A stretch of 64,000 nt of DNA from Bimastos eiseni (GCA_959347315.1 OY365806.1:34523578-34587577), one strand, 5' to 3'; positions 1 to 11,737 are shown, counted from the stretch's first letter. The notes: a model not told the origin generated them from the sequence alone. Translations and numbers: made by a program.

Positions 1-309
1 GTGGAACTTGTGCGAGATAAAATCGTTCGAATCATCAGCTGATAGTAATGTGCACATATACATGAATACATGCACATGTGCATGCATGCATCTATGTATA
101 TATTTGTGTATTTCGTGTGCTTATTTTGCATGCATTTATGCAAGAAAGATTCGCCTAAACATTTACATTTACGGTGGTCATGTTGGGATCTTAAGGACGT
201 ATGTTATGTGAATACTTAACTATTAGCATACATGATAAAAAATTTGCTATAGGTTAATGCGTTGATACCATTTGAAGCAATGGGGAGAATTTCCATGTCC
301 ATGGTGGAG

Positions 310-1045
310 CACATGGGAGATACTCGTGGGAACGGACATTTCCTCTCGAGCATTTTCCCTACCGGACAATTCTGCCCTGCTAAAAATTGTACCCCAGACT
401 AGAACAACTGCCCCCGGTCGACCATAAGGTCACGTAACGGCCTAATATGTACACCGTACAAGCCAAGAACAAGATTTTATGTGATAATAGCGAGCGTCAC
501 TTTGGCTCGTCATAAAGATTCATTAACGGCATTTAACGGCAGTGATCATACGTGTCACTGACTCTAGTTAGGCATCTAACAAGAGAAACAGAAATTCATA
601 AGCGAACTTGTCCTTTAACAGACTGCTTATTTTTTGGATAAATCCTTAACTTGACACCAATGAATCAATACAATAATTATTACGCAGATTATTGTCTCAC
701 TTCGTCTCCTGTTCAACATGATAATTAGTTGCTTATTTTCTTGTTTGAAGTGAAGTTAAATTGATGAAAAATAATTCGTGCTTAAATAGAAGTTGAATTG
801 ATGGCAAATATATTTCGCTCAATTTAATAGAAGTCAAATAAATAATTTTTGTCATCATTCGTTCAAACTGTCATCTGAATCATGCTGCGGTTTGTCAGTT
901 TGAAATAAAATAATGTTGTCATAGTATTATTATAAAGTTAGATTAATGCTAAATACATTTTGCATTCAACCCTTGTATAGAGGGAATTGTTCCGGGGGTA
1001 ATTATCCGGGGTAGGCAAATGTCCGTTCTCCACGATGAGTTCCAT
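310..1045 (+). mobile_element. MITE family A, copy 1 (non-autonomous DNA element)
   Basis: The left end carries GAACGGACATTT near 325-336, followed by CCGGACAATT-type subterminal motifs. The right end (about 1010-1040) carries the reverse complement, AAATGTCCGTTC, with GTCCGGGGG-like motifs just inside. The inverted ends extend outward through ACTC..CGTGG. The interior has no ORF. The segment GATGGCAAATATATTT around 800-815 recurs, inverted, in the copy at 2713-3266. I read this as a miniature inverted-repeat element; the exact ends and superfamily are not determined. Confidence 0.6.
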
Positions 1046-2712
1046 ATATAATCGATTAGTTTCTTGGGTGCGTAGGAACTTCCCGAAGACACAATCCCCA
1101 CAATTTTTTCCAATCGGATCATCGAATCTATTTTAAAAGTGAAATAAAAATTATTTGCTCAAAATATAGAATAATCTAGGATTTCAGAATATAATATTCA
1201 GGAAATTGACAATTAGTTCTCATAGGTTTCAGGATTTCGAACTCTTGATAAATATTTTTCGGGGATTGAGCCAGTTTATCATTTTCATTCGACTCAGGAA
1301 TTAGTTTCGGCGATTCGGGTACAGCCGCAATTCCTTTCTAATGCCCCAATAATCCAACATAAAATGCATCTCTTGCAGGACCTTCTCGTGCAAAATATCG
1401 GTAAGCTTTAGTTATGCTCTTTCTACCGATAATGCAGCTGTTCAACTTTCTTTCCCATATTCAGATGCGATGAACCATAACCACATAAATAAGAAGAAGA
1501 AGAAGAGCAGTCCATTGAGCTAAGCTTGAGCCATCGGTTTATAAACATTAACGCTTACCACGAGAGGTAGGTAGCCCAAGGCTGTGGTAGCGAAACCCTA
1601 GCCCTGACCCGAATCACCATGGCGAGTTAACGATTTCATTTAATAACCTCGTCATAATATTACGGCGGGCAGTCAGTACTCTCTGCTCATCTTCACAGCG
1701 TACGATCAGTGCTCATTATAGCCGAGTTAGCTGCCAAGTTAAATCGAAAAAAGATATCTGTAAGAAATCTAACTTGGAGGGATTTGACCCCTCTGACCCT
1801 CGATTGGCAGCCCAGCGCGCAAAACACCTCGCTATTGAGTACCATATAGCCAAAACATGTGCCTATTCAGATTTTTAAACTGATCCCAGCTAAGCCTTCT
1901 ACAAACAGCTGATCACTAAAGTACAGTCTATGTTAGCGCTTCAGATGTTGTCCACTTTCGCTGCTACAACCTCCTTGGGCTACCATTAACGGGCATCGAC
2001 TATAAAACAGCCTCTGGAATCATCATTGAGTGAGCGTCTATGCAAGTGCTCATCTTTAACGCAGTTGAGCATTGAAAGTGAAGTGAGCAGCGTTCAGTCT
2101 AAGCACCTCCGACGCCTACTCCACCAGGCGAAACAATAACAAATGATAATAGTCATGATTAATTGCCAACATTATAAACTGTTAAAAATGTATAATAATA
2201 TCATATTCTATCATGTTACGTAATGGTATTATATATTGTTAAAATATATAATACCATGATTTATATTAACCATTGTCTACTATGTATAATTATATTCTGC
2301 TAATTTTTAATAATATTGTATAATACTATTATTGTTATTATAACTACAAATATAACATGAATATATATTGTAATTGCACAATAAATTGCGTCTCTCCAAT
2401 TTGTCTATAAGTCTGTCATATATAAGAATTTCTAATTTCTAAAAATCTTATTCCTTGAACATTTAGTGAAACAACATCATTGCCACATTGCTTTCTTATT
2501 AGATTGTGGGATACTTTTTTGTTTGATTTATGTATCATTTGAAAACTATTTCTGCTAATTGTGCCCTAGCCAGTGGAACTTTAACGAGAAGTGAGGATGA
2601 GCTGGTGCAAGTGGTCAGATGCATGTATTACCGTGTCAAATGCTGAAGTCGTCTTAAGTTTAGCCGAAGCATACTGGAAAATGACCCTATCCACATCTGG
2701 AACTGCGGAGTG
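1046..2712. other. Unassigned AT-rich DNA
   Basis: No supportable gene. Around 1770-1815 there is a tRNA B-box-like sequence on the minus strand, GGGTCAAATCC in an imperfect context, but no convincing A box. From 2150 to 2400 the sequence is very AT-rich (ATAATATT-type), without a regular repeat unit. Confidence 0.4.
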
Positions 2713-3266
2713 CAGGACATTTGCCCACCGGACAATTGCCCCCGGACAATCCCCCGACTTTGCCCAGGACAATTGCCCATAGAACAATTGTCCCCAGACA
2801 TTTGTCCCCGCCCCGATTGTGCGTAGGACATTTGTCTCTTCGGACGTTCATGTTTGATGACAAGTTACTTAGCTAACTTCTATTAAATTAAGGCTATAAA
2901 GCAAAATATATTTGCCATCAATCCGACTTCTGCTTATGCGCGATTTATCTTTCTTCAATCCAGCTTCTCTTTACACTAGAAAATTATCATAATTTCATAT
3001 AGGAGATAAAGCGAGATAATAATGCACGCAGTTGTTTTGATTCATTGGTCTCCATTTAATACAATCACACGTATTATTATCATCTGCCGCTAAAATCAGT
3101 CGCTAACGAATCTTTACTGTGAGCAAAAGAGACACGCGTAATCATCATTTGACATCTTATAGGCCTACTTGGTTTATGCGTATAACTTTGGACGAGCTTA
3201 TGGTCTAACCCGTGAGGAGCAATTGTCCTAGTCTGGTTGTGCAATTGTCCGGGGGCAAATGTCCGT
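2713..3266 (-). mobile_element. MITE family A, copy 2 (inverted)
   Basis: The left end reads GGACATTTGCCCACCGGACA. The right end is its approximate reverse complement, with CAATTGTCCGGGGGCAAATG inside 3240-3262. The subterminal zone at 2740-2830 repeats GGACAATTGCCC several times. The interior near 2905-2925 is the reverse complement of the GATGGCAAATATATTT block of copy 1, so the two copies lie in opposite orientation about 1.7 kb apart. No coding capacity. The pair could recombine or fold into a large hairpin (inference). Confidence 0.6.
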
Positions 3267-3685
3267 TCATTGACGCCTCAGGGATCATCCTTATAGTGCT
3301 AGTTCGTAACCCCAATTTACCTTGATTATCCTGCAGAAGAAGGGGACTTGATTAAAGCACTGTTCAGGGACGTTGATCGGTTTTTAGGTGACAGGTCAGT
3401 TCCTTTAGTTGTAATTATTCAGGTGGTTTTTCTTACAGTAAAAGTGGTGGATCTCAACTCAGAGGACCGGGATCATATTAGATCTGTGTTTATTCGAAAG
3501 AATTTAACCACTGCCCTGTAGTGTTTCGCAGAATCAGTTGCGAAGTAGCGACCCTAGATAACAGACCCAACAGGGCCATCAAGTGTGCCATAGTGCAGTT
3601 TCTGAAGAGCATTTCCAGAAATGTTGTTCTACTTTGCACTGTGTCCGGAAATGAAGGGACCCCCTAATGATAATAGGAAAATAAA
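3267..3685. other. Unassigned DNA between two MITEs
   Basis: No ORF, RNA gene or repeat array recognised. The stretch separates family A copy 2 from family B. Confidence 0.4.
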
Positions 3686-4155
3686 TAGTAAATAATCGTT
3701 GATTTTTTAAATTCCAAAACGGTTTTAATCCCGACATATTTATCAAGTACTGCATAACCTATGATAGCTCCTGTCATCCAGTAACGGCGTCATAATGACG
3801 TCAATTGCATCAACATTCGACCTTCATAATTTTCAACTGTTTTTAAATCTTGTCGAAATACTGACATAAATTTAGTCTAATTTTATTCTTGTATTTGTAC
3901 AAAGTTAGACTACAAGGCGTGTTCAGAGTGGCCGCCTTCAGCCTCACCCCATCTTTAAGACGCGTGCGCCATTGGTCAATAGCGTCATCAATTGCCAGTT
4001 GATCAAATCCCTCCCAGCCATTAACGCTATTACTTAAAGACGTCGCAATGACGTACCTTTTAAACCAGGACGTTCATAAATTAAAGATTTGTGGACAAGC
4101 ATATGTCAGGATTAAAATGGTTTTGGAATTTTCAAAGTCGAAGAATATTTACTCT
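3686..4155. mobile_element. MITE family B with about 45-bp terminal inverted repeats
   Basis: The left terminus (3686-3740) contains AAATTCCAAAAC, GGTTTTAATC and CGACATAT in that order. The right terminus (about 4100-4155) reads the same order on the other strand, as ATATGTCAGG, ATTAAAATGG and TTTTGGAATT. The outer AGTAAATA also matches ATATTTACT on the right. The interior has GACGTCA-type motifs and no ORF. Size and inverted ends fit a non-autonomous DNA transposon; the superfamily is unknown because no target duplication is obvious. Confidence 0.55.
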
Positions 4156-4204
4156 TTGTGATCTTGTGACGCATTGACATTAATAGTTGATAGACAATGT
4201 AGGA

Positions 4205-4537
4205 GGTTAGGTTGTTCTGCTTTGATATATTCGCAAACGAGATTGATCGGCCAACAGACGATTGGCCGAGTAGCTGAGAACCGACTGTATCTGCTTAATG
4301 CGGAAGAGTGTAAGGTCTGTGAAAATGGCGTTGCAGTAGTCCAGACGAGAGAGGACGGGGGTGCATCAGTGTGGAAACAACATCAGAGGACAGCTTGCTA
4401 TTACCCTGGTCTCGTTCGTTTTCGTAGAAGCTTAACCTACAGATGGAGCTGACATTATCAGCTAGACTGAGTCCTCCTTCAAAGAGTATAGGCGTATTCC
4501 TACTCCAGTTCGGAAATAGCGATGTCGATGCCAACAC
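4205..4537 (-). pseudogene. Degenerate CR1/L2-like LINE reverse transcriptase fragment
   Basis: The minus-strand translation contains GLSLADNVSSICRLSFYE, then SSDVVSTLMH and further LSSGLLQRH. This follows the block common to CR1/L2-clade elements just after the catalytic RT core (a D-x-x-LSLADQVSSICR-like helix, then LVHAFVLSRLDYCN). The later part is shifted and substituted, so it is a dead fragment. It lies 270 bp upstream of the receptor exon, on the opposite strand, and has no relation to that gene. The family call rests on motif resemblance only. Confidence 0.5.
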
Positions 4538-4804
4538 TGATTAATCTACTTCTATTCTATATATAAATGTTTTATATATGTAATAGGGGCCTACACATTA
4601 GGCCTATGTAGTTTAATATGAGGCCTACGTAAGTCTACATGAACATGTCTCCCTCTCCAACTGATTATTTTCTTGTATGTGTTCATTCGCTGAGTTTGTG
4701 CTGATGTTAAATATAATCCACTGTAGTTGAGCATGGTTCAAAATAATTATAAATGAACTCCTTTTGGATGTTATTATTCTACGTGTGAATTCTTTTTTTC
4801 TCAG
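4538..4804 (+). other. 3' end of an intron, with splice acceptor before the receptor exon
   Basis: A pyrimidine-rich run TTCTTTTTTTCTCAG ends at 4804 and precedes GGGTTGG. This is a strong animal splice acceptor. The receptor reading frame could begin at an in-frame ATG at 4764, but those codons have no receptor character, so I treat them as intronic. The exon starts at 4805 with the third base of a codon, making the preceding intron phase 2. Confidence 0.7.
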
Positions 4805-5603
4805 GGGTTGGATCTCCTACATGGTCTTTCATTTCAACTTCACCATAACCTGTCATACGATAGCCATGTGGTTGACGGTCGTTCTCGCCGTCTTTCGCTA
4901 CGTCGTCGTCTGCCACCATCTTCACGGACCAACCCTGTGCAACATCAGCCGAGCCCGGGCGGCAGTTGTCGCCGTTGTCCTCATGTCCATCGTCCTCTGC
5001 ATCCCAACATTCGTCCTCTATAGGCCGGAATTCATCGACAAATCAGCCGGATACTGGGTCGCCAAAAACGACTTCGTGACGCAGCTTCTGCTCGACATCA
5101 ACTTCTGGTTGTTCGGGGTCGTGCTGAAAGTCTTTCCGTGCATCCTGCTGTCTCTGCTCAGCCTCCTCATCATCCTGGCGATGAGAAGAGCCGGTCGCAA
5201 CAGACTGAGGCTGCGTTCGGCCGTTGCACGTCGCGGGTCCGAGCGTTGTTTGGACTCAGACCAGAACAGGACGACGTGGATGTTGGTGGCTGTCGTTCTA
5301 TCGTTCGTGGCGGCAGAGCTGCCCCAAGGCATCATTGCCCTTCTCAGCGGAGTCTACAACGAAATCTTCGACAATGTGTACGTCCCACTGGGCGATATCT
5401 GGGACATCCTCGTGCTCGTCAACAGCGCTGTTAACTTTGTGCTATACTGCACAATGAGTCGTCAGTACCGCACGACCTTCAAGCAGATATTCTTCCCGCG
5501 GGGCTGTGCCAAGACAGGCGGCAATCGAAGCACCGTCTCAAATGCGAGGAACGGGGTCGCCTACACAATGATCAACCTCAGGCCAGCCGGAGCCGAATGT
5601 TAA
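4805..5603 (+). CDS. Myosuppressin receptor (DMSR)-like neuropeptide GPCR, 3' terminal exon
   Basis: This exon encodes about 265 residues of a class A G-protein-coupled receptor, from just before TM3 to the stop codon. It would act at the plasma membrane as a receptor for short amidated peptides (family knowledge). What I see: TM3 with FNFTITCHTIAMWLTV ending in FRY (4893-4901) where most receptors have DRY; TM4 near 4955-5025; a long extracellular loop; TM5 near 5085-5185; a basic third loop; TM6 with AAELPQGIIALLSG (about 5310-5350), typical of the DMSR group; and TM7 with NSAVNFVLY (5421-5447) in place of NPxxY, followed by CTMSRQYRTTF. The tail is short. TM1, TM2 and the N-terminus are absent and must be on upstream exon(s); I find none in the 4.8 kb to the left. 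There are no frameshifts. Alternatives are a sex-peptide or FMRFamide receptor, which I think less likely because of the PQG and NSxxNF motifs. Confidence 0.85.
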
Positions 5604-5789
5604 ACCGTCCCTCTGTAAGCGATTGATCGGACTTTCCTGTAGCGTCACCGACTGATGGCTGGTTGGTGCATGCACACATCATGAACATGGTGCTATAGAA
5701 GTCATCAGACTGGAAGTAATGCACTGAGAAGAGCAGAGGTCGAACCCGGTGACCTTCGATGTTTGAAACGCCCTCTTACGATTGCTTCC
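5604..5789 (+). other. Probable start of the receptor 3' UTR
   Basis: This follows the receptor stop codon directly. No clear polyadenylation signal was identified. A tRNA B-box-like AGGTCGAACCCGG sits at about 5737-5750 without an A box; it may be a SINE relic. Confidence 0.35.
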
Positions 5790-6260
5790 TCGTCTGATCA
5801 CATGTCGTCGTCATCTGTCGTCGTCGGCGTCTCGTTATCAGCGCCAACAACGACAATGATGAATTACAGCATCACCAATAACTGCATCATCATAATCTGC
5901 AATATCAGTATCCTGAATCAGTGCCGTCTTGAGAAATCGTCATCACCTTCTTCATCATCGTCGTCGTAATCATCGACAACAACGACATCGTCATTTTCTT
6001 CGTCGTCGTCCCAGATATCGTCATCTTCATCATTTCCATCTACCCTGTCGTCATCGTCATTATCAACAGCAACATCTACATTATTATCATCATCATCGTC
6101 ATCATTATTATCATCCTCAGTGGAAACACAATCTCCGTCTCCATTATCAATCATCATTATAGTTGTCATCATCGTCATCATTATGTTAATCATCGTCGTC
6201 ATTTTTACGACCACCTTTGCCATCATCATTGTCATCATCCTCGTCGATGCAATTGCTGTG
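5790..6260. repeat. Degenerate (TCA/TCG)n triplet tract
   Basis: About 470 bp dominated by TCATCATCG-type triplets on the plus strand, interrupted at many points. Because the period is three, open frames run through it. The minus strand gives an Asp-rich chain and the plus strand a His/Arg-rich one. No domain is recognisable, and I do not call a gene. Confidence 0.8.
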
Positions 6261-6981
6261 ATCATTCGCGAAAACAGACACAATGGAAAGTAGCTTCAAT
6301 ACATTCCACGACAACATTTCTTCATTGAGATCACGAACTAAGCGCATTGCATGTCGGGAGACCCCATTTTTCGAGGTTCATAAACAGGTCACAATCTCTG
6401 GCGGAAGCGACATATCTTCTCCAAAGTATGCTATAAAACTCTTAGAAAATGCGCTTCATAAACGTCACGGTGCATAGAATAGATTTGGTTTATCGATAGG
6501 CATCGGTAGATTAAGCTTGGTCGTTCATGTTGGCCACCATTGATAGGATATTTACAGTGCATCGGTTAGAATAGGCTTAACTGTAAATCTGGCAAATGGG
6601 AAACATTCAATCGAAAGATCAATGTTTTGACCTTTCATGTAGTTACTGTCTCGAGCTGGTTACATTCGATGCGGTGCTCAAACGTGTCAAAAACAACTAT
6701 TCGTGTGATGCCTCGTGATATTCAGGTTATGGCTATGACACTATTATATATACTACACCGGTAACGAACACAACAATAAATTGCTAGCAATTTTTGAGCA
6801 ATGCTGACTTTCCCTGCATAACCTTAACAAATATTGTTGGTATCATTTAGAGGTATCCTGCAGCACTGGTAGCATTTTAAGCGTAAAATTGTTATTTCAA
6901 AATTCGCGATTATTTATGCCCGTGTAAGCCAAGGGGCAGTTCTCGATTCGTCGTTTTCGGAGAGGTTAGGAATGAAGTGGG

Positions 6982-7035
<54 letters not shown>

Positions 7036-8291
7036 GCGATTGTGAATTGTTTCGGATATATTCTTAACGGTAAGAAGTCGTTCCTCAAAATGTTGAATGC
7101 GTCTGGCTGCCAATCTGTCGTCATCGTCTTTTTCTTTATGCCTTTTGGTGTAATCTCTTTTGAACATTTGCTCTTAAGCCAGACGAAACGTTTCGTTTTA
7201 CGAGTTCATGGAAATTTGCGCTAAATAAATATTTCAAGCAAACCTCTTTAAGGAGGAAGTCACTGAGAAACAATTCCATTTACACTAAGTCTAACGCAAC
7301 AGTTGAATCGCACGGCATGTGATAAGACGCTGTTGGAAATTACTTGGACACAGACCTGTTATCCAGGCGAGACCATACAGACCATTCTGAATCTGCAAGT
7401 CAAGGAAAGAAGAGACACTTGCTCCACTGTCAGACTAGGATTGTTGCCATCTAGTGGTGTAGGTCTACATAAGTTCAGGTTTGGATGAAGGTGTATGAGG
7501 CATTTTTGGAATAAAAGATGGCGGAAAGTTTGATGATTTGAAAGTCATCGTTCCAAGTCTTAAAAGTCGCATAGTTTTCTTTGCGAGGGGTAAACAGTCT
7601 ATTTCAGAATTTATTCGTGTAGGAAACTTTCCACTTTGCCCACTATTAAATACTTCTAGAACCGTTACTTAGCCAAAACTTCCATTCACGCGCTCTCAGA
7701 ATTAGTCAACAGAAACTGTTTTATAAGTTACTATAAAACTAGTGTGATAGTCTACGAAGTTCAATTTGTACGGAATCTCTTCGCTGACAATAAATCAATT
7801 AGCCAACCAAACCGCCAGTGTGTCAGTTTGTGTGCGTGTGTCTATATCTAACCATCCATCCAAACTATCAGCATATATATGCCTATATTTACACATATAA
7901 ATATTATGCATGTGTATACACAATTGCACATGCTTATACAAATAATTTAGCGAGGCGTAGTTGACTGCACGCAAGCAATTATATGACCGGAATCTAGATG
8001 TTGGAGATTTCGATCACAAGTTACTCGTTTTAACGCTCTACAGTCTACAATTCTCAAATGTCCTTTTGATTCCTCTGCAGTAACGTCGTCCGCTTTCAGT
8101 ACCGTACTAATCGTAAAGATTGGCTTCTTACTAGAGAAAGGTGCTGTAACAAACTGAAGTGATAAAACAAAACGTTAAAGCATTCGAATTGAACTAAAGC
8201 GAACATAATACATTTATAAATTAAAATAGAACAGAACTTCGGTGGTTTAAAAATGACACTATTTAATGAATTTCATCAACTGTCTGTACGC

Positions 8292-8294
<3 letters not shown>
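6261..8294. other. Unassigned DNA with a (TA)n run
   Basis: No supportable gene. A pure (TA)n run of about 48 bp covers 6983-7031. Small ORFs at 7030-7224 and 7303-7488 have no recognisable motif and unremarkable composition. Confidence 0.4.
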
Positions 8295-8387
<93 letters not shown>

Positions 8388-8388
8388 C

Positions 8389-8464
<76 letters not shown>

Positions 8465-8465
8465 T
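8295..8465. repeat. (ATCT)n microsatellite
   Basis: About 170 bp of nearly perfect ATCT tetranucleotide, with one ATCTACCT interruption near 8386. Degenerate CCAT units follow to about 8560. The ORFs reading IYLS are artefacts of the period. Confidence 0.95.
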
Positions 8466-8689
8466 TATCAATTCTTCCATCAATCCATTAAGCAATACAT
8501 TTATCCAATTTAATCCATCCATCGATCCATCCATCCATCCTTCCATACACCTATCCATCTTCCAGTCTGTCTGTATATTTGCCTATCTGTGTATTTTTCT
8601 GCCTTTGTTTCTCTAATTTCGAATCTCCTTCACTAGAACAGATGTGAGTGAAACACACCTGCAAGAAACGTATCCCTTTCTTGCAGATG

Positions 8690-8830
8690 TGATTCGGCGA
8701 CCTCCTCCTCCCACACCCTCCCTCTCCCTCCTTGCCACGCCCTCTTCCTTCTTCCCACACTCTCTCCCTCCTTCCAACGCCCTTCTCAATCCAATCACTC
8801 TCCTGCCTGGTCTCTTCCATTCTTCCATAA
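8690..8830. repeat. Pyrimidine-rich (CCCTC/TCC) low-complexity tract
   Basis: CT-rich on the plus strand, with CCCTCCCTC-type runs. It gives proline-rich and Gly/Arg-rich artefact frames. No gene. Confidence 0.6.
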
Positions 8831-9497
8831 CCCCCATTTCATCCCGTCCATCTCTTACTTTCGATGCATCCTTCCAAGCTTTCTGCCTTTCGCTGAACCA
8901 CATGTGAGGATCATCATTCTGTTCGTCTCCTATTGCAGTTTCTGTCTCTGGCCGCATGTATGCCTGCTTCCTTTACTATTAACGAGTTGGTCGAGTTTCG
9001 CTTTCCTCGAAGCCAGCGCATGATCATCGAGTTGTTGCTGTTGGCTATAGTCTTACCTTGAACCGTCGGCCTTGAAATTGCCTCAACATCAAATGGCTAC
9101 TCATGCAAAGGGCTGCCTTCCGTTAAGTTAACCGCTGCCATATTTTCCTCCTCAATCAGTAAACTCTGGGCGGAGCTCAGAGCTCACTGATGCGGGTCAA
9201 GGCATTGCTGCTACAACGTTCACCTTGGGTCCTGCGCAAACGACGATCAAATGCCAAACCAATTCATGCTTTCACTGATTTCACGTTCTCGCATTCGAAA
9301 TGCTAACATTATCTACCTTGATCTGCAACACCTAAAAGATCATCGTCGGATACTTTGCCTTCATCAGTAGCTGACTGGAAAACTTCTCAAGAATCTACAA
9401 CAGTTGTCAAGTAGTTATTTTGTTCGCTGTAGCTTAACGCGTGATCAAATGGACGCAATCCGGAAAGACATCTTTCTATCATCTCCTAATTTTATTC
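8831..9497. other. Unassigned DNA
   Basis: No motif recognised. It may include the decayed upstream part of the LINE fragment that follows, but I cannot read it. Confidence 0.35.
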
Positions 9498-9790
9498 TGA
9501 AGACCCTCTAGCATCTCGAGCCTCGTTCACGCCTTTGTCACCAGTATACGAGCGACCAGACTGCTACACTCGTCTTGCTAATATGCCCGGTTCATTAGCC
9601 ATATTAAAAAATTGCCCCAGTTGCGGTCTACACGCGTGATGTGTTGCACTGGCTTCCTGTCTCGCAGTGCATTTCCCATAGGATGGCAGTGCATATCTGG
9701 CTGAGCCTCATAGACGGCGAACTAAGCGATATCTGTCGCCCAGTGGCCGTAGCCTCCCGCAGGGCTCTCCGTTTTTCGGATGATGGGGTG
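9498..9790 (+). pseudogene. CR1/L2-like LINE, degenerate reverse transcriptase C-terminal part
   Basis: Around 9518-9545 one frame gives SLVHAFVTS, and a shifted frame follows with DCYTRLANMP. At 9640-9785 a third stretch reads VLHWLPVSQCISHRMAVHIW, then LSDICRPVAVASRRALRF. This order (LVHAFVTSRLDYCN, LHWLPVSQRI, LxDLCRPV, RRxLR) is the usual end of CR1/L2-clade ORF2 proteins (family knowledge). At least two frameshifts show it is dead. The endonuclease and RT catalytic core are not present. Confidence 0.7.
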
Positions 9791-9988
9791 GGGGGCTCTT
9801 GAGTTGTTTTATATAAAAGGGACGCTGTATAAAATTCCGGAATGACTGAATGCCTTATGCCGGAGTGTATTAATACGGAAACCTTCATAAGTAAGTTTAG
9901 GTTCATTTACATAAAAATACATCTCAAAATGTATGTTTTTGTGAACTCATATATACAGATACATATATACAATGCGCAATTGTATATA

Positions 9989-10020
<32 letters not shown>

Positions 10021-10429
10021 CTAATCTATGTATATGAGGCACATATTAATATATCTTCATTGATTATCTGTATGTTATAAATTATGAGGGAAGCATTTGA
10101 GCGAATAGCAACTTTATTGCTTAGGGACCGAATGTTCAGTCCATTACAAAGATTAAGTCCAAGATTTGTCTATGTGACCATCGTCATAAGAACGACGCTT
10201 CTCCTACTACTGCTATCTGTTGGCTTCAATCGCAGATCAATATTATTTCCGATAGATCAAGCTCAGCCTCGAAAATCCCAAAGGCAAATCGATTACTCTT
10301 CGCAGATCCTTTGCTGATCGGACGGACGGCAGAGGTCGCGGGCGTCCTTATGAGACGCTGTATGTATATAACGGTTCGTTCATCCGTCTTCTGTGTGAAG
10401 ATTGGCATTGCATCGCATTCTACTGTACA
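9791..10429. other. Unassigned DNA with AT-rich microsatellite
   Basis: An (AT)n-type run lies at about 9985-10022. A 77-codon plus-strand ORF (10084-10317) shows no motif and is not called. Confidence 0.35.
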
Positions 10430-11350
10430 GTATAGGATAGAATAGATGGCATAAGGTAGCATAACATGGCATAGAACAGCATGGAAGAGCATAGCAAAAC
10501 ATAACATGGAATAGCTTAGCTTAGTATAGCATAGCATAGATTTACAGAGCATAAAATAGTACAGTACAGAACAATACACATCCCAGTGCAGTACATAATA
10601 GTAAGTACAGAACAGCACAGTACAGTACAGAACAGTACCATATAGTATGGTACGGTACAGTGCAGTATAGCATTGCATAGTATAGCATAGCATAGCATAG
10701 CAGAACAGAGCATGCAATGGCAGAGCAGAGTATGGAACAGCCTCGGACAGGACAGCACAGTGAAGAACGGAACAGTACCGTGCAGTACAGTATAGCAAAA
10801 CTATATGGTTTAGTACGGCATTGTATTGCATAGCATGGCACAGCATAGAATAACCTGGCATGTGGTATGATACCACAGTATCATACAGAATCGCATAGCA
10901 TAGTATAACATGATGTTTTTGGCATGGCATTGAATGGCACAGATAGCTGGGCATAGTATGGTATAATATAGCATTGTGTAGTACTGCATGGTAGAGTGTT
11001 GTATAGTATAATATTGCATAGTTATAATATAATATAGCATAGTATTACGTAACATAGTATGGCATAGAATAGCACTGCACGGCACAATTTTGGATAGTAT
11101 AGCATAGTGTAGTACAGTATGGTATAGTATAGTATAGCACAGCATGGCATAGCATGGCAGGGCATAGTATAGTATAGCATAGTATAGTCAAGTATGGAAT
11201 AGTGTATAGTAAATGGAATAGTATAGTATAGTACAGTATAGTGTAGCATAGAATAGTATTGCACAGTCAAGTATGGCATAGTATAGTAAAGTACAGTATA
11301 GCATAACAGAGCATAGCATAGTATAGCACAGCATAGTATGGTATGGTATG
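10430..11350. repeat. Degenerate pentamer satellite (CATAG/TATAG/ACAG), block 1
   Basis: More than 900 bp made almost entirely of five-base units, CATAG, TATAG, GTATA and ACAG-type variants, on the plus strand. All minus-strand frames read as C/Y/M/L-rich peptides, including one of 242 codons; these are artefacts of the five-base period. Variation between units is high, so the array is old or evolves fast. Confidence 0.85.
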
Positions 11351-11500
11351 GAATAATAAATATTCGTTGATTGATATACATGGAATGTCACACCGCAAAC
11401 CATTACAATATGTTAGTTGTTTAGTACCAGAGTCTGATTCAATTGAGTTTTAACAATATTATAATGAATTATTTTAGTAAAGAGAATTCGTTGGGAGATT

Positions 11501-11737
11501 CTACATAAGAGTTCTGTATAGGACTCGAGGGATGAAGTTCTTGTCATCTTTAACAGGCAGTCTGAATTTATGTGGCCTGGGTCTAAGATCATAACGACTT
11601 TTTGCGACTGGTGGGAATATCGAACTAAGGACATGTGTACTTCTTGTCACAACCGATCGCAGGAGACCTTCTTCGGCTGTCCGCACCATCGTCTCGGCAT
11701 CCTCAGAACCTTCCGGCAAGTAGGCTGCTCTCTTCAT
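11501..11737 (-). pseudogene. Non-LTR retrotransposon C-terminal tail
   Basis: The minus strand encodes 78 residues ending YDLRPRPHKFRLPVKDDKNF and then IPRVLYRTLM before a stop. The pattern of a hydrophobic HVL..IFPPV segment followed by Y-x-LRPR-x-H-x-x-x-LP and a short aromatic tail is common at the C-terminus of invertebrate LINE polyproteins (family knowledge, recalled rather than searched). No RT core lies upstream, so it is a 5'-truncated scrap. It sits in the gap between two blocks of the same pentamer satellite, consistent with insertion into that array. Confidence 0.45.

Noticed and set aside
4764..4804. ATG at 4764 as the start of the receptor gene
   Set aside because: The codons before 4805 include a poly-T tract ending in CAG, a splice acceptor, and would leave the receptor without TM1-TM2.
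5725..5760. Possible tRNA or SINE near AGGTCGAACCCGG
   Set aside because: Only a B-box-like motif; no A box or repeated body found.
5918..6283. Asp-rich 121-codon minus-strand ORF
   Set aside because: Produced by the TCA/TCG triplet tract; no start context, domain or non-repetitive segment.
10226..10954. 242-codon minus-strand ORF
   Set aside because: Its body is the five-base CATAG repeat read in frame; composition is C/Y/M/L only and similar ORFs occur in other frames.
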